NCBI RefSeq assembly: GCF_900111035.1
Contig: NZ_FOFU01000002.1
Location: 310,001-374,000 of the forward strand
Reading direction: 5' to 3'
Length of the DNA: 64,000 bases
Origin: Treponema bryantii
Lineage (GTDB): Bacteria > Spirochaetota > Spirochaetia > Treponematales > Treponemataceae
The notes beneath the pieces were generated by a model. It had not been told where the DNA came from, did not search any database, and saw nothing but the letters and a program-made list of their open reading frames with translations. Shown piece by piece: positions 44,612 to 53,797 of this stretch; positions within the stretch are counted from its first letter, which is position 1, and every line of letters starts with the position of its first letter. A program made the translations under genes and the position numbers.

Positions 44612-46090
44612 TTACACAAACTCAATGCCTGTATCCCGGCATAAATGCTGAACGGCAAGTCTTCCGGTATAAACTGCTATTGGAAGTCCTCCAGGCATCT
44701 GAATGCGCTGGCCAGCAAAGTACACACCCCAGATTGAATCCAGAGTCTGAGGATAATTTCTCTGCTTTCCGCCCTTTTCCCATACGCTCATCCAGCTGCC
44801 TTCATAAGAGCCGGTATAGCGTTCGTAAGTACAAGGTGTAGCCACATCAATCACTTCAAAAGCAGAAGCTACCTCAGGAATAAACTGCGACAGTTCTTTT
44901 ACAAAAAGCTCGCCTAATTCCTTCTTTTTCTCTTTATAAGTCCCGTCAGCCTTTGCAGCTTTCCAGAAATAGTAACAATCTCCAATCAATAGACAGGTAA
45001 GAGTTGTTCCACCCTCCGGAGAATGCTCTTTATAAGCCGCATAATTATAAATTCGCAATTCTGTCCATTTACAGCCCGCATATTCAAAAGGCTTTTCAAG
45101 AGGAAATACGCAGCAGTACGGAAGACGTGACAAATCAGCTTTAACACCAAGGCCAATAAACATATTCTGTTCTGTAACAGCCTCATGACGCATTGTATTT
45201 ACCCAAGGCTCATCAATCATAGTATCAAAAAGACAGTCTACGGCAGCACGAGCATCCTGAGTGACAATAACAGCATCAGCCTCAAACTCACCCTTGTTTG
45301 TTACAACCCCGCGTACCTCATAATCTTCAACCTTTACATTTTCTGCCTTTGTACGGAATTCAATTTTTCCGCCAAGAGCCTTATAGGTTTCGAGCATATT
45401 ATTTGCCATTCTGATTGAACCGCCGTCTGGATATCCGCAATCACCACAGGCAAACGAACCGAGTGTATATATGAAGGAAAGTGCATTATATCTATAGCCG
45501 ATTACGCTGCTCAAAAGATGGCGCAGATTTTTATTCTTAAACTTTGCAAGATATTCAGCATAGCTTACATTCATCAGATATGGCACGCGCAGAATAGCCG
45601 GAACCATTTTGATAAACTCCATAGGATTGATAGGAGCCGGAGTTTTGCACTTACAGCCACGCACATCAAGAACAGGCAGATGAAAGTTCGTAAAATCCTT
45701 TACGGCACGACACATCTTTTTAATCATGTGCTTGTCTTCAGGGGCATATTCAATAAGAGCCTTCTGCATCTGTGAAATATCACGATAAAGACTCAAAATT
45801 TTTCCGTTCTCATCTATTAAATTATAAATCGGATCGCGTAATTCAATAGGATTATTATCCTGAAGGGCACCGGTTTCATGCCAGATGCGGTTTAATGGCA
45901 TTTTCGGACTAGAACCAGTAAGCCAGTGCATTCCGCCTTCAAAATAATATCCCTTACGACTCCAGCTGGTAGAAAGTCCACCTGGGATATTGTGCTGTTC
46001 CAGAATAGTAACGTCAAAACCTGAACGGGCAGCATAAATTCCTGCAGAAAGACCGGAAATTCCCGCTCCAATAACAACAACCTTATACAT
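44612..46090 (-). CDS. CrtI/phytoene-desaturase-like FAD-dependent oxidoreductase
   Basis: From the ATG at 46090 this is a 492-residue flavoprotein with an N-terminal Rossmann dinucleotide motif (VVVIGAGISGLSAGIYAARSG, then E at the end of beta-2 in ILEQHNIPGG) and a C-terminal FAD motif (GVYFAGQRIQMPGGLPIAVYTGR). The GGLSTSWSRKGYYFEGGMHW segment is typical of CrtI/CrtN and retinol-saturase-like enzymes that oxidise or saturate long isoprenoid chains. No other carotenoid gene is visible, so the substrate is uncertain. A longer frame opens at 46108, but the promoter at 46099-46128 supports 46090. The gene is divergent from the WecA/MraY-type gene. Confidence 0.8.
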   Translation of the reverse strand: MYKVVVIGAGISGLSAGIYAARSGFDVTILEQHNIPGGLSTSWSRKGYYFEGGMHWLTGSSPKMPLNRIWHETGALQDNNPIELRDPIYNLIDENGKILSLYRDISQMQKALIEYAPEDKHMIKKMCRAVKDFTNFHLPVLDVRGCKCKTPAPINPMEFIKMVPAILRVPYLMNVSYAEYLAKFKNKNLRHLLSSVIGYRYNALSFIYTLGSFACGDCGYPDGGSIRMANNMLETYKALGGKIEFRTKAENVKVEDYEVRGVVTNKGEFEADAVIVTQDARAAVDCLFDTMIDEPWVNTMRHEAVTEQNMFIGLGVKADLSRLPYCCVFPLEKPFEYAGCKWTELRIYNYAAYKEHSPEGGTTLTCLLIGDCYYFWKAAKADGTYKEKKKELGELFVKELSQFIPEVASAFEVIDVATPCTYERYTGSYEGSWMSVWEKGGKQRNYPQTLDSIWGVYFAGQRIQMPGGLPIAVYTGRLAVQHLCRDTGIEFV

Positions 46091-46098
46091 ATAATTGG

Positions 46099-46128
46099 AT
46101 TTTATCATATCAAATCTTATTAAAGCAA
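46099..46128 (-). promoter_or_regulatory. promoter abutting the CrtI-like gene start
   Basis: On the minus strand TTGCTT (46128-46123) and TAAAAT (46104-46099) have an 18-base spacer, with the -10 ending 8 bases before the ATG at 46090. No Shine-Dalgarno sequence is present. Confidence 0.45.
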
Positions 46129-46143
46129 CCTATTTTTGTATAC

Positions 46144-46171
46144 TTGACTTTTAGGGTCGTTACTATATAAT
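46144..46171 (+). promoter_or_regulatory. promoter abutting the WecA/MraY-type gene start
   Basis: TTGACT (46144-46149) and TATAAT (46166-46171) have a 16-base spacer. The -10 ends 9 bases before the ATG at 46181, leaving a leader of at most two or three bases and no Shine-Dalgarno sequence. Confidence 0.6.
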
Positions 46172-46180
46172 TCCCATGAT

Positions 46181-47263
46181 ATGTCTCAAAGTATATATAT
46201 AGCTCTGGCTGGCATTTTATCAATCATCTCTATGCCAATAATCCTTAAAATTTGTAAGAAATTTAGTTTATATGATTATCAGAATGCCAGAAAGATTCAT
46301 TCAGGAAACATACCTCGTCTCGGTGGAGTTGGAATTTTCCTTTCATTTATAATTGCTTCAGTAGTTTTTTTGTCTATCAATGATGTCAGCAATCTTAATA
46401 AGATTCTTCCTATTATGATAGCTGGAACTATTGTATTTATTTTTGCCGTACTTGATGATCTTCTTACACTTCCTGCACTCGCAAAGCTTATTGTCCAGCT
46501 TATAGCAGTTTCTGTTGTTGTTTTTAACGGTTTCCGCTTTAAGCAGATTTTCTCATGGGTACTTCCTACTCCTGTAAGTTTAATTCTTACCTTTGGATGG
46601 ATTCTCGGCGTAATCAATGCATACAATCTGATTGATGGCTTGGACGGTCTTTGCGGAAGTTTCTCTATTTCTGCAATTATTACTCTTGGAGTTCTCTATA
46701 TGCTGACAGGAAATCCAGAGTTTATTCTCTGCTTCATTCTTGCCGCTGCAGTATTCGGATTCCTCTGCTTTAACTGGCCGCCAGCTAAACTTTTTATGGG
46801 AGACGCAGGAAGCCAGTTCCTTGGCTTTATGATTTCTGTATTCCCGCTTTTTGAATCAAACGACGTATTTGAATTCAATAAATTCCTTATTATGATTGTG
46901 ATTACAGCTTTCCCGGTTTTCGACACAATTGCCGCAATCTGGAGACGTTTACGCGATAAGAGACCTATTATGTCTCCTGATCGTTCTCATCTTCATCACA
47001 AGCTTCTGAATATGGGATATACAAAAAAGAGCGCTTTGTATCTGCTCTGCTTCCTTCAGATTCTTTTGTGTACTTCTGTAATTATTTCATATTTCCTCGG
47101 TGCAAGACGTGGTATGGCACTTCTGATTGAATCAACAGCTTTTGTAACTCTGTTCTTCAGTTTTGTACATTACACAAACCGCGCCATTATTATTAAACAG
47201 AAAAAAGAAGCTCTCGAAGAACAGAAAGCTTCAGAAAATGAGGATTCTGAAAAGACAGAATAA
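46181..47263 (+). CDS. MraY/WecA/TagO family undecaprenyl-phosphate sugar-1-phosphate transferase
   Basis: This 360-residue polytopic membrane protein transfers a sugar-1-phosphate (usually GlcNAc-1-P) to undecaprenyl phosphate, the first step of surface-glycan synthesis. Family motifs are present: KIHSGNIPRLGGVGIF near residue 39, the DD pair in VLDDLL, NAYNLIDGLDGLCGS (Mg2+ and nucleotide site), LFMGDAGSQFLGF, and a cytoplasmic RPIMSPDRSHLHHKLL loop with the HxHH-type motif that marks WecA/TagO rather than MraY. The C-terminal tail is charged (KKEALEEQKASENEDSEKTE). No glycan cluster adjoins it. The start rests on the adjoining promoter. Confidence 0.87.
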   Translation: MSQSIYIALAGILSIISMPIILKICKKFSLYDYQNARKIHSGNIPRLGGVGIFLSFIIASVVFLSINDVSNLNKILPIMIAGTIVFIFAVLDDLLTLPALAKLIVQLIAVSVVVFNGFRFKQIFSWVLPTPVSLILTFGWILGVINAYNLIDGLDGLCGSFSISAIITLGVLYMLTGNPEFILCFILAAAVFGFLCFNWPPAKLFMGDAGSQFLGFMISVFPLFESNDVFEFNKFLIMIVITAFPVFDTIAAIWRRLRDKRPIMSPDRSHLHHKLLNMGYTKKSALYLLCFLQILLCTSVIISYFLGARRGMALLIESTAFVTLFFSFVHYTNRAIIIKQKKEALEEQKASENEDSEKTE

Positions 47264-47265
47264 AA

Positions 47266-48018
47266 TTATATAGAAAATATTTCTTTTCTATGAAGAACGC
47301 CCAGCTCGTGAATATTAGATTCCAGCGGGGCGTTTTCTTTTTTATTAGCCTTTATAAAGTCAGTAAGATCAATCGGAAATCGATTCATTGAAAAATGCTG
47401 AAAAACATAAACTCTGTTCCAGGCAGCCGGATTTTCTGCAAGCGCATTCCTTAGTGTATCGCGGTACTGACAGAACATTCCCTTTTCTTTCAGTTCAGAA
47501 TAGCCAACAAGCCAGAGTTCCGTGCCAAGTGCCGCATGAAGAGCAGCAGTTTTTTCTGCCATCCAGATTTGAGATTCTTTTATAAGTTCTGCAATTGACG
47601 GGCCACCCTGTTTTGAAATTGTTTTGAGTTGGGCGGTTTTTGCACTGTGCACCGGTGTTTTATTTAGAATTATGACGTTCTTGCGGAAATCAACTCCAAG
47701 CTCTGAATTACGACGGAAGTAACCTTCAGCAATTTTCCCTGCCTGCCCAACAAGATAGCGGTTATTTTTGGCAAGCTGCTCGTCTTTTCCAGGATTATCA
47801 CCAATCACTATAAGCTTGATATCATCTTCTGGTGTAATATCGTCAAGTGAGCGATTATATACTACTGTAGTTTCAAAAGGATAGTCTGGAGTTTTTGCAA
47901 TACGGGCTGCTTCCTGCTGTAAGCGGGTAAGTTCTGGAGCAGAAGCTTTCCATTCTTCTATCTTCTGCTTAAATTCCTTGTTAAAATCACAAAAATACTT
48001 CCACTGCTCTTCTGTCAT
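47266..48018 (-). CDS. uracil-DNA-glycosylase-superfamily-like protein
   Basis: The 250-residue soluble protein contains motifs of the UDG fold: IVIGDNPGKDEQ (about residues 82-93, motif A with Asn-Pro-Gly), VGQAGKIAEGYF (about 103-114) and NVIILNKTPVH (about 126-136). In the superfamily these form the uracil pocket and the catalytic loop. The four Fe-S cysteines of family 4/5 enzymes are not apparent, and the motif-A residue differs from canonical enzymes, so true glycosylase activity is unproven. AAAGG precedes the ATG. The 3' end is 2 bases from the convergent WecA-type stop. Confidence 0.6.
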   Translation of the reverse strand: MTEEQWKYFCDFNKEFKQKIEEWKASAPELTRLQQEAARIAKTPDYPFETTVVYNRSLDDITPEDDIKLIVIGDNPGKDEQLAKNNRYLVGQAGKIAEGYFRRNSELGVDFRKNVIILNKTPVHSAKTAQLKTISKQGGPSIAELIKESQIWMAEKTAALHAALGTELWLVGYSELKEKGMFCQYRDTLRNALAENPAAWNRVYVFQHFSMNRFPIDLTDFIKANKKENAPLESNIHELGVLHRKEIFSI

Positions 48019-48118
48019 TTCTGATTTACCTTTTTCTTTTTACTTTTCAAGAATTATAGTATAGAATATAAACATTGCATTAGCAAATATCCAATTATAC
48101 ATATTATCTGGAGGAACT

Positions 48119-48973
48119 ATGAAAAAACTTCTCGCATTTGCCCTTACTGCAGGTCTTAGCCTCTCGCTTTTTGCAGCAGATATCTTCAAATACGCTCCAA
48201 TTACTGGAAACGTAAAAGCCTATACCGAAACTAACTTCTCAATTGCAACAAGATTCGGAACCTTATACAGAACTCCAAGCTTAAAGATTACACACATTTT
48301 TGATTCAAACGGAAAAGAAGCTTCATCTTCTGAATTAACTCCAAAAGATGCTGTAATCAATACTATTTCTTCTACTTACGATTCAGCTGGAAATCTTGCA
48401 GAACAGCTTTGTACAAGTGCTGATGGAGAAATCGTATGGAAAAACAGTTTTACCTATAAGAATGGTCTTAAAACAGATGCTTCTGAATATGACAGAAAGG
48501 GTAACCTCCGCGCACGTACAATTTATACTTATGACAATAACCTTCTTACAGATGAATCAAGCTATGATGGCGAAGGGGCTTTAATCTGGAAGACTATTTA
48601 CAAGTATGATGACAATAACCGCGTTATTTCTGTAAATGAATATAATCCAGACGGTTCTCTCAGCGAAAAAACTGAATATAACTATACTGAAGCTGGTGCT
48701 ATTGATTCTGCAGCTATGCTTGATGCCTTTGCAGGAAAACAGACTTCTTTAGTTTTCCGCTATGGTGCAAACGGTGCTTTGAATGAAATCACTACTTATA
48801 ATTCTGATAAGCAGGTTATCAAGAGAACTCTGATTAAATATGATGCAAAAGGAAACGTAAATAAGGTTTCTGAATATGATGTTGCAGAAAAGTTCGGTAC
48901 AACTGTAAATGAACTGGTTGCTATGTCTGAATACAACTATGAATATAACGGTTCAGCTGCCGATGCAAAATAG
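48119..48973 (+). CDS. secreted protein with YD-type repeats, unknown function
   Basis: The 284-residue protein has a clear signal peptide (MKKLLAFALTAGLSLSLFAA, cleavage after Ala) and no lipobox cysteine, so it should be periplasmic or exported. The body contains repeats of about 20-24 residues of the form Y-D-x-x-G-N-L-x-x-x-x-x-Y-x-Y-D (YDSAGNLAEQL, YDRKGNLRARTIYTYD, YDGEGALIWKTIYKYD, YNPDGSLSEKTEYNY, YDAKGNVNKVSEYD), resembling RHS/YD or toxin-shell repeats but short. Such repeats form beta-hairpin sheets. GGAGG precedes the ATG by six bases. A bidirectional terminator follows. No function can be assigned. Confidence 0.75.
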   Translation: MKKLLAFALTAGLSLSLFAADIFKYAPITGNVKAYTETNFSIATRFGTLYRTPSLKITHIFDSNGKEASSSELTPKDAVINTISSTYDSAGNLAEQLCTSADGEIVWKNSFTYKNGLKTDASEYDRKGNLRARTIYTYDNNLLTDESSYDGEGALIWKTIYKYDDNNRVISVNEYNPDGSLSEKTEYNYTEAGAIDSAAMLDAFAGKQTSLVFRYGANGALNEITTYNSDKQVIKRTLIKYDAKGNVNKVSEYDVAEKFGTTVNELVAMSEYNYEYNGSAADAK

Positions 48974-48979
48974 TAATAT

Positions 48980-49015
48980 GGTGGTTGAGTAGTCTGAAAG
49001 ACGTATCTAAACCAC
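48980..49015. repeat. degenerate GTGGTT...AACCAC palindromic element
   Basis: GGTGGTTGAGTAG and CTAAACCAC form an imperfect inverted pair in the gap after the YD-repeat gene. The CTCAACCACC end, seen on the reverse strand, matches the family at 43826-43865. Confidence 0.5.
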
Positions 49016-49017
49016 AT

Positions 49018-49055
49018 AAAAAAGGCCGGGCATTTTTTTAGTGCCCGGCCTTTTT
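49018..49055. terminator. bidirectional intrinsic terminator
   Basis: AAAAAGGCCGGGCA and TGCCCGGCCTTTTT form a GC-rich stem with A and U runs on either side, between the convergent ends of the YD-repeat gene and rubrerythrin. It should work on both strands. Confidence 0.9.
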
Positions 49056-49069
49056 ATATCTGATGTCTA

Positions 49070-49606
49070 TTAATAGTTCTGTGCTTCAATCTGGAAATAA
49101 GCCTGAGGATGTGCACAAACTGGGCATACCTTTGGAGCTTCTTTTCCAATTACGATGTGACCACAGTTGCGGCACTGCCAGATTGCATCACCTTCGCTTG
49201 AGAATACAAGTTTGTCTTCAATATTCTTAAGGAGCTTGCGGTAGCGCTCTTCATGATGCTTTTCGATTGCTGCAACACCTTCGAACATCTTAGCAATTGC
49301 TTCAAAGCCTTCTTCGCGTGCTGTTTTAGCAAAACCATCGTACATATCTGTCCATTCGTAGTTTTCACCGTCTGCAGCTGCTGCAAGGTTCTCTGGAGTT
49401 GTTCCAATTCCACCATTGAGCAATTTATACCACATTTTTGCATGCTCTTTTTCGTTTTCTGCAGTCTCAAGGAAAATGGCAGCAATCTGCTCATATCCTT
49501 CTTTTTTAGCCTGACTTGCAAAATATGTATACTTATTGCGGGCCTGTGATTCGCCAGCAAAAGCCGTCTGCAGATTTTTTTCTGTTTGTGTTCCCTTAAT
49601 GTTCAT
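49070..49606 (-). CDS. rubrerythrin
   Basis: From the ATG at 49606 the product has 178 residues: a ferritin-like di-iron four-helix bundle ([33 protein letters not shown], then [13 protein letters not shown] and [18 protein letters not shown], with ExxH pairs) and a C-terminal rubredoxin domain with two CxxC pairs ([10 protein letters not shown] and CPVCAHP). Rubrerythrins reduce hydrogen peroxide in anaerobes using electrons from rubredoxin or NADH-linked reductases. An AAAGGAG ribosome site fixes this start; the open frame upstream to 49717 lacks one. A GGTCG-CGTA-CGACC palindrome lies in the leader. Confidence 0.93.
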   Translation of the reverse strand: MNIKGTQTEKNLQTAFAGESQARNKYTYFASQAKKEGYEQIAAIFLETAENEKEHAKMWYKLLNGGIGTTPENLAAAADGENYEWTDMYDGFAKTAREEGFEAIAKMFEGVAAIEKHHEERYRKLLKNIEDKLVFSSEGDAIWQCRNCGHIVIGKEAPKVCPVCAHPQAYFQIEAQNY

Positions 49607-49628
49607 ATTTTCTGAGCTCCTTTGATAT

Positions 49629-49642
49629 GGTCGCGTACGACC
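49629..49642. promoter_or_regulatory. palindrome GGTCG-CGTA-CGACC in the rubrerythrin leader
   Basis: A perfect 5-bp inverted repeat with a 4-base spacer lies about 23 bases upstream of the rubrerythrin ATG, just ahead of its ribosome site. It could be an operator for an oxidative-stress regulator or an RNA stem. No PerR or Fur-type consensus is seen. Confidence 0.35.
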
Positions 49643-49812
49643 AAAATTGAATAAATATATTTCTTCAAATATAATCTGAAAACCCGCATAAGTAAATGAA
49701 AAAAGTGTTATATCCATAGAAATAATTTAGAAAACAGCACTTGAAAACTGAGGACAGATGTTTTACCATATAATATGGTGGGTATTTTGCCGATATTTTA
49801 GAGAGGATTTTT

Positions 49813-51525
49813 ATGAAAACTATTGGTATCAAACTTGCAGACGGCTCCTTTTATCCTGTTCTGGAGGATAATACTCCTTCAGAAAAGAAACTTGAGCTTA
49901 CAACGGCGCATAATAATCAGACTAAGGTTATGGTTGACCTCTATCGTTCTGCAACCTGTTCTATGGATGATGCCGAATATGTTGATTCCCTCCAGATTGA
50001 AAATTTAACTGCCCGCCCTAATGGTGAGACTGATATTAAATTCAGTATTTCTCTCGACGAAGATAACCAGCTTTCTGCAAAGATTGTTGACCCTGAAACT
50101 GGTAACGAAAGCAATACAACTATCACTCTTGTTTCCCGCACTCTGGAAGAGCGTCTTATTACTGATGATTATGATATTAACGATTCGGAAGAATCTGTTG
50201 GAAAAGGCGCTAAGGTTGCCGGTGCAGTAGCGGCTGGTGGACTTCTTGCAGCAGCTGCGGCAATGGCAATGAAGAACTCGGATGAAACAGAGGAAACTGA
50301 GACTGAAGAAGTAGTCGAGGATGTCGCAACTGATGAAACTGTTGATGCAGAAGATACTATTGAAGAGTCTGATTTTTCTCTGGATGAAACTGCAGTTGAA
50401 GAGCCGGTGATTGAAGAGACTGCTGAAGAAATTGTTGATGAATCAGTTGAGGAGCCGGCTGCTGAAGCTGAAGAACCGATAATTGAGGAAAATGCCGACG
50501 AAGTTGTTGAGGATGCAGAGTTCAGCGAAGATGTCGTAGAAGCCGAAACCACTGAAGATGCCGGTCTCCCAGACATGAACTTTGATATTCCAGAAGAGAA
50601 CTCTGACGAAACTCTGGTTACTGAAGACAGCAGTTTACCGGATATGGACTTTGATCTTCCAGATGACACCGCTACTGATGAGACGATAGTGGAAGATACA
50701 TCAGATGAAACATTTGCTGCTGATACATCAGACGATACAATTATTTCTGATGAAACAATAACGTCTGACGAAACTGTAACTTCGGATTCAGATGAAGATT
50801 TTATAGAAGAAGATTCAGGATTGCCTGATATGGATTTTGACATTCCTGATGATACTTCTGATTCAACCGATGTTGATTTTGGAACTGAAAATGAAACTGA
50901 GAATTCGGATTTCCCGGATGACTTCTTTAATACAGAGGATGATATGAAAGACCCTACTTTTGACACAGAAACTCCTGCTGCCGGTGGCTTGAACTTTGAC
51001 GGACTTTATGATGAAGAAACCGAACGCGGCACTCCTGCTCAGACTGACGAAGATGATGTAAAGAAAAAGACAAAGGTTCCTGTAATAATCTGTATAATCT
51101 GCGCAATCATCTGTATTATTGCGACAGCTCTTATTCTGTTTATTATTCCATCAAAATATAATCTTATTACAAAGAAAAATGCAAAAAATGCTGATACAAC
51201 AGTTGCTGTTGCAGAACAGCCTGCTCCAGAGCCTTCTCCTGCTCCAACTGCTGAACCGGAACCTGAGCCTGCTGTTCCAGAAGCTAAAGAAGATGAAATC
51301 ATCATTATTGAAAAAGCAGAAGAAGTTGTTCCAGCTCAGCCACCTGTTGCAGAAGAAAAGCCTAAGGATATCACTTACAAGATCAAATGGGGTGATACAC
51401 TCTGGGATATTGCTGATACTTACTATAAGAATCCTTGGCGCTACAAGTATATTGCACGCTACAATGGAATAAAGAATCCTGATTATATTATTTCTGGAAC
51501 TAAAATAGTAATTCCAGCTGAGTAG
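49813..51525 (+). CDS. single-pass membrane protein with acidic repeat region and C-terminal LysM domain
   Basis: The 570-residue protein has an N-terminal globular domain (about 1-105) that is beta-rich and unrecognised. An Ala-rich hydrophobic segment (VAGAVAAGGLLAAAAAMAM, about 135-155) is followed by about 260 residues of highly acidic Glu/Asp/Thr/Ser-rich sequence with the repeated motif LPDM[DN]FD[IL]P. A strong transmembrane helix (VPVIICIICAIICIIATALILFII, about 418-441) and a Pro/Glu linker lead to a C-terminal LysM domain (YKIKWGDTLWDIADTYYKNPWRYKYIARYNGI...). LysM binds peptidoglycan, so the C-terminus is periplasmic and the acidic region cytoplasmic. The lytic transglycosylase gene follows after 12 bases. 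GAGAGG precedes the ATG. I infer a cell-wall-linked scaffold. Confidence 0.78.
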   Translation: MKTIGIKLADGSFYPVLEDNTPSEKKLELTTAHNNQTKVMVDLYRSATCSMDDAEYVDSLQIENLTARPNGETDIKFSISLDEDNQLSAKIVDPETGNESNTTITLVSRTLEERLITDDYDINDSEESVGKGAKVAGAVAAGGLLAAAAAMAMKNSDETEETETEEVVEDVATDETVDAEDTIEESDFSLDETAVEEPVIEETAEEIVDESVEEPAAEAEEPIIEENADEVVEDAEFSEDVVEAETTEDAGLPDMNFDIPEENSDETLVTEDSSLPDMDFDLPDDTATDETIVEDTSDETFAADTSDDTIISDETITSDETVTSDSDEDFIEEDSGLPDMDFDIPDDTSDSTDVDFGTENETENSDFPDDFFNTEDDMKDPTFDTETPAAGGLNFDGLYDEETERGTPAQTDEDDVKKKTKVPVIICIICAIICIIATALILFIIPSKYNLITKKNAKNADTTVAVAEQPAPEPSPAPTAEPEPEPAVPEAKEDEIIIIEKAEEVVPAQPPVAEEKPKDITYKIKWGDTLWDIADTYYKNPWRYKYIARYNGIKNPDYIISGTKIVIPAE

Positions 51526-51537
51526 GAGCAGCAGATT

Positions 51538-53724
51538 ATGCGCCCTACTTCCTTTGCTTTACGTCGTTTTATAAGTTATTTTCTCGCTTCATTTATGCTG
51601 CTAAGTGCCGTATCTTGTAAAGGTGCGCCGCATCCTGAAGGCCAGGAAAAATTCGGTGATGATACTGAATATTTTATTGGTCTAAGACTTTTGAAGGAAG
51701 GCAATGAGAACGCCGCCCGCGAGAAATTCAAACGCTGCATAAAAAAAGGAACCCCCGTAATCGCGCAGAAAAGCGCCGAAGCACTGTGCACCTTCGGAAA
51801 TATCCAGGAGAAGAATACAGCCGCCGAGAATCTGCTCAAGCAGTTCCCCGGAGATGATGCGATTCTGATTGCCGCCCGCCAGTTTTCTGCTTCCGGAGAA
51901 ATCAACAAACTGATTGAGTGTACCTCTAATCTGGATTTTTCCACCGCAAAAAATGAAGTAATCCGCCTCCGCCTGGAGGCAATGGGCCACCGCGGCGACT
52001 CTTCATACGAAACCGAAGTCTACCGCTGGTTCACCGAGTGTCCTATGTCCACCGAGCACTACCAGTTCTACCGCGACTTTTACAATCACCCAGACTTTAC
52101 AACTGCATACGAAAATCCAAATTCAGAAATGGCAGCTTCTCTGGAATTTACACCTCAGCAGTTTGCAATGAATTACAGGATTGAATCTTATAAACGCAAT
52201 TATTCTTATACAATTTACTGCTCAACAATGCTGACAGAATATTTTAAGGATAGAGTACTTTCACCAGTCCCTCAGTTGATTTCCGATTTCGGAAAAAACT
52301 ATTTATACGGAAGCGTAGAATATACAAAAAATGCCGTACTGTTCCGCCAGCTTGCACAGGATTTTGCCGGTACACCAGCGGAATACTATTTCTGGTTTTA
52401 TGCCGGCCGTTATTATGAAAAAGCCGGTATTTTTTACAGACAGAGCCGTCAGTGTTTTGAATCAGCTATGGCAACCGCCGAAACACCTTTCCAGAAGGAT
52501 AATGCACTGTGGTATCTTTTAAACACTTCCCTCAATTTCTCAATGGATTCTATTATTGAATCAATCGATGAATATTCCCGAGAGTGGTCTGACTGCGAAT
52601 ATTTTGAAGATTTCTTTGAACAGCTGGTATCAGCTCTACTCGCCGCAGGCCGCTGGAATGAATTTGGAAAGATTTATAAAGCTATTGACGGTTACGCATC
52701 AGATTTAACAACCGCTCAGTTTGCCTATATATACGGCCGTCTTATTCAGGAAAATCTTGCAGAAGGAACTGATGAAGATGTAATATCTGCATTTACCCGT
52801 GCCTGCCAAGGAGGAAGCTCTTTATATTACAAGGCACTTGCAGCATACCGGCTGGGACTCTATAAAAAGCCAATTGAACTAAAAGGAGTTCTCTGCTCAC
52901 CTATGAGCGTTCATGAATCACAGAATTCTCACCAAATTCCCGCCGCTTCTGAAAATACCCGTTCACAGGAAAATCTCCTTCTTGGTTATGCTTATTTTGG
53001 CTTTCCTGAACTGATTTATCCTGAATGGCAGAAAACTCAGGGTTCTACAATCTCAACAGAAACAAACTTCTATCTTGCAGACTTCCTAGCAAAATGTGTT
53101 GATCCGGCTGTTCCTGAGACCTCGGACTATTATACCCAGTCACTCCGAATTGCTGCCCGCGCCCAGCGACTTGCTAACCGCGAAATCACAAGAGAAGAAC
53201 TTTCACTTGTTTATCCTCATTATTACGAAAATTTTGTCTCAAAATATTGCAAAGAATATAAAATCAGTGAGCCTGTGATGTACGCCCTTATTCGAAGCGA
53301 AAGTTTTTTTGATGCGGATGTCATAAGTTCAGCTGGTGCCATAGGACTTACACAACTTATGGAATTTACAGGCAGCGACATTGCCCGCCGCTTCAAAATG
53401 TCTGATTACTCCCTCACCGACCCGGAAACTAATATCCGCTTTGGTACATATTATCTTTCAACTCTGATTTCCCGCTGCGAAGATTCTGCCCTTCTCGGAT
53501 TTTTCTCATATAATGCCGGAATTACAAGAGTTCGCCGCTGGCTTCAAAGTTCCCTCATTGAATTCGGTAAAAAGAGCAATATGCCTCTGGATCTTTTCCT
53601 TGAGACCGTACCTTTTGCCGAAACCCGTGAATATGGTCGAAAACTGATTTCTGCAACCCTGGCCTACGACTGGCTCGAAGATCCGCATAATTTCGAGCAG
53701 ACTGCAGCGAATTTGATTGAATAG
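51538..53724 (+). CDS. lytic murein transglycosylase lipoprotein (SLT-type)
   Basis: This 728-residue protein has a signal sequence ending FMLLSAVSC (lipobox Cys27), a long helical N-terminal part of about 550 residues with TPR-like pairs, and a C-terminal transglycosylase domain. The catalytic region reads YALIRSESFFDADVISSAGAIGLTQLM (Glu in RSES is the acid, GxxGLTQLM the substrate groove), then FGTYYLSTLI and FSYNAGITRVRRW. This is the Slt70 layout: a superhelical platform plus lysozyme-like domain that cleaves peptidoglycan with 1,6-anhydro-MurNAc formation. AGGAG precedes the ATG. It follows the LysM gene by 12 bases, so both probably act on the wall together. Confidence 0.9.
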   Translation: MRPTSFALRRFISYFLASFMLLSAVSCKGAPHPEGQEKFGDDTEYFIGLRLLKEGNENAAREKFKRCIKKGTPVIAQKSAEALCTFGNIQEKNTAAENLLKQFPGDDAILIAARQFSASGEINKLIECTSNLDFSTAKNEVIRLRLEAMGHRGDSSYETEVYRWFTECPMSTEHYQFYRDFYNHPDFTTAYENPNSEMAASLEFTPQQFAMNYRIESYKRNYSYTIYCSTMLTEYFKDRVLSPVPQLISDFGKNYLYGSVEYTKNAVLFRQLAQDFAGTPAEYYFWFYAGRYYEKAGIFYRQSRQCFESAMATAETPFQKDNALWYLLNTSLNFSMDSIIESIDEYSREWSDCEYFEDFFEQLVSALLAAGRWNEFGKIYKAIDGYASDLTTAQFAYIYGRLIQENLAEGTDEDVISAFTRACQGGSSLYYKALAAYRLGLYKKPIELKGVLCSPMSVHESQNSHQIPAASENTRSQENLLLGYAYFGFPELIYPEWQKTQGSTISTETNFYLADFLAKCVDPAVPETSDYYTQSLRIAARAQRLANREITREELSLVYPHYYENFVSKYCKEYKISEPVMYALIRSESFFDADVISSAGAIGLTQLMEFTGSDIARRFKMSDYSLTDPETNIRFGTYYLSTLISRCEDSALLGFFSYNAGITRVRRWLQSSLIEFGKKSNMPLDLFLETVPFAETREYGRKLISATLAYDWLEDPHNFEQTAANLIE

Positions 53725-53767
53725 TACCGTTTTTTTTATTATCTTATAGTAGACTTTATTAAACACC

Positions 53768-53797
53768 GGCCGTCCGCGGCCTTATACAGGGGTTAAT
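53768..53797 (+). promoter_or_regulatory. leader hairpin and ribosome site of nfu, similar to the one at 55282
   Basis: GGCCG-TCCG-CGGCC forms a 5-bp GC stem with a UNCG-pattern loop, followed by TTATACAGGGG and the ATG. The PrsW-like gene has GCCG-TGCG-CGGC then TTATTCAGGAG at the same distance. The shared layout suggests a common element controlling translation or mRNA stability. Confidence 0.45.

Noticed and set aside
49607-49717. N-terminal extension of rubrerythrin
   Set aside because: AAAGGAG directly precedes the ATG at 49606, and homology begins there; the upstream part is leader and promoter.
50169-50966. 265-residue Ser/Val-rich minus-strand open frame
   Set aside because: Antisense shadow of the acidic GAA/GAT-rich region of the LysM protein; low-complexity and no start signal.
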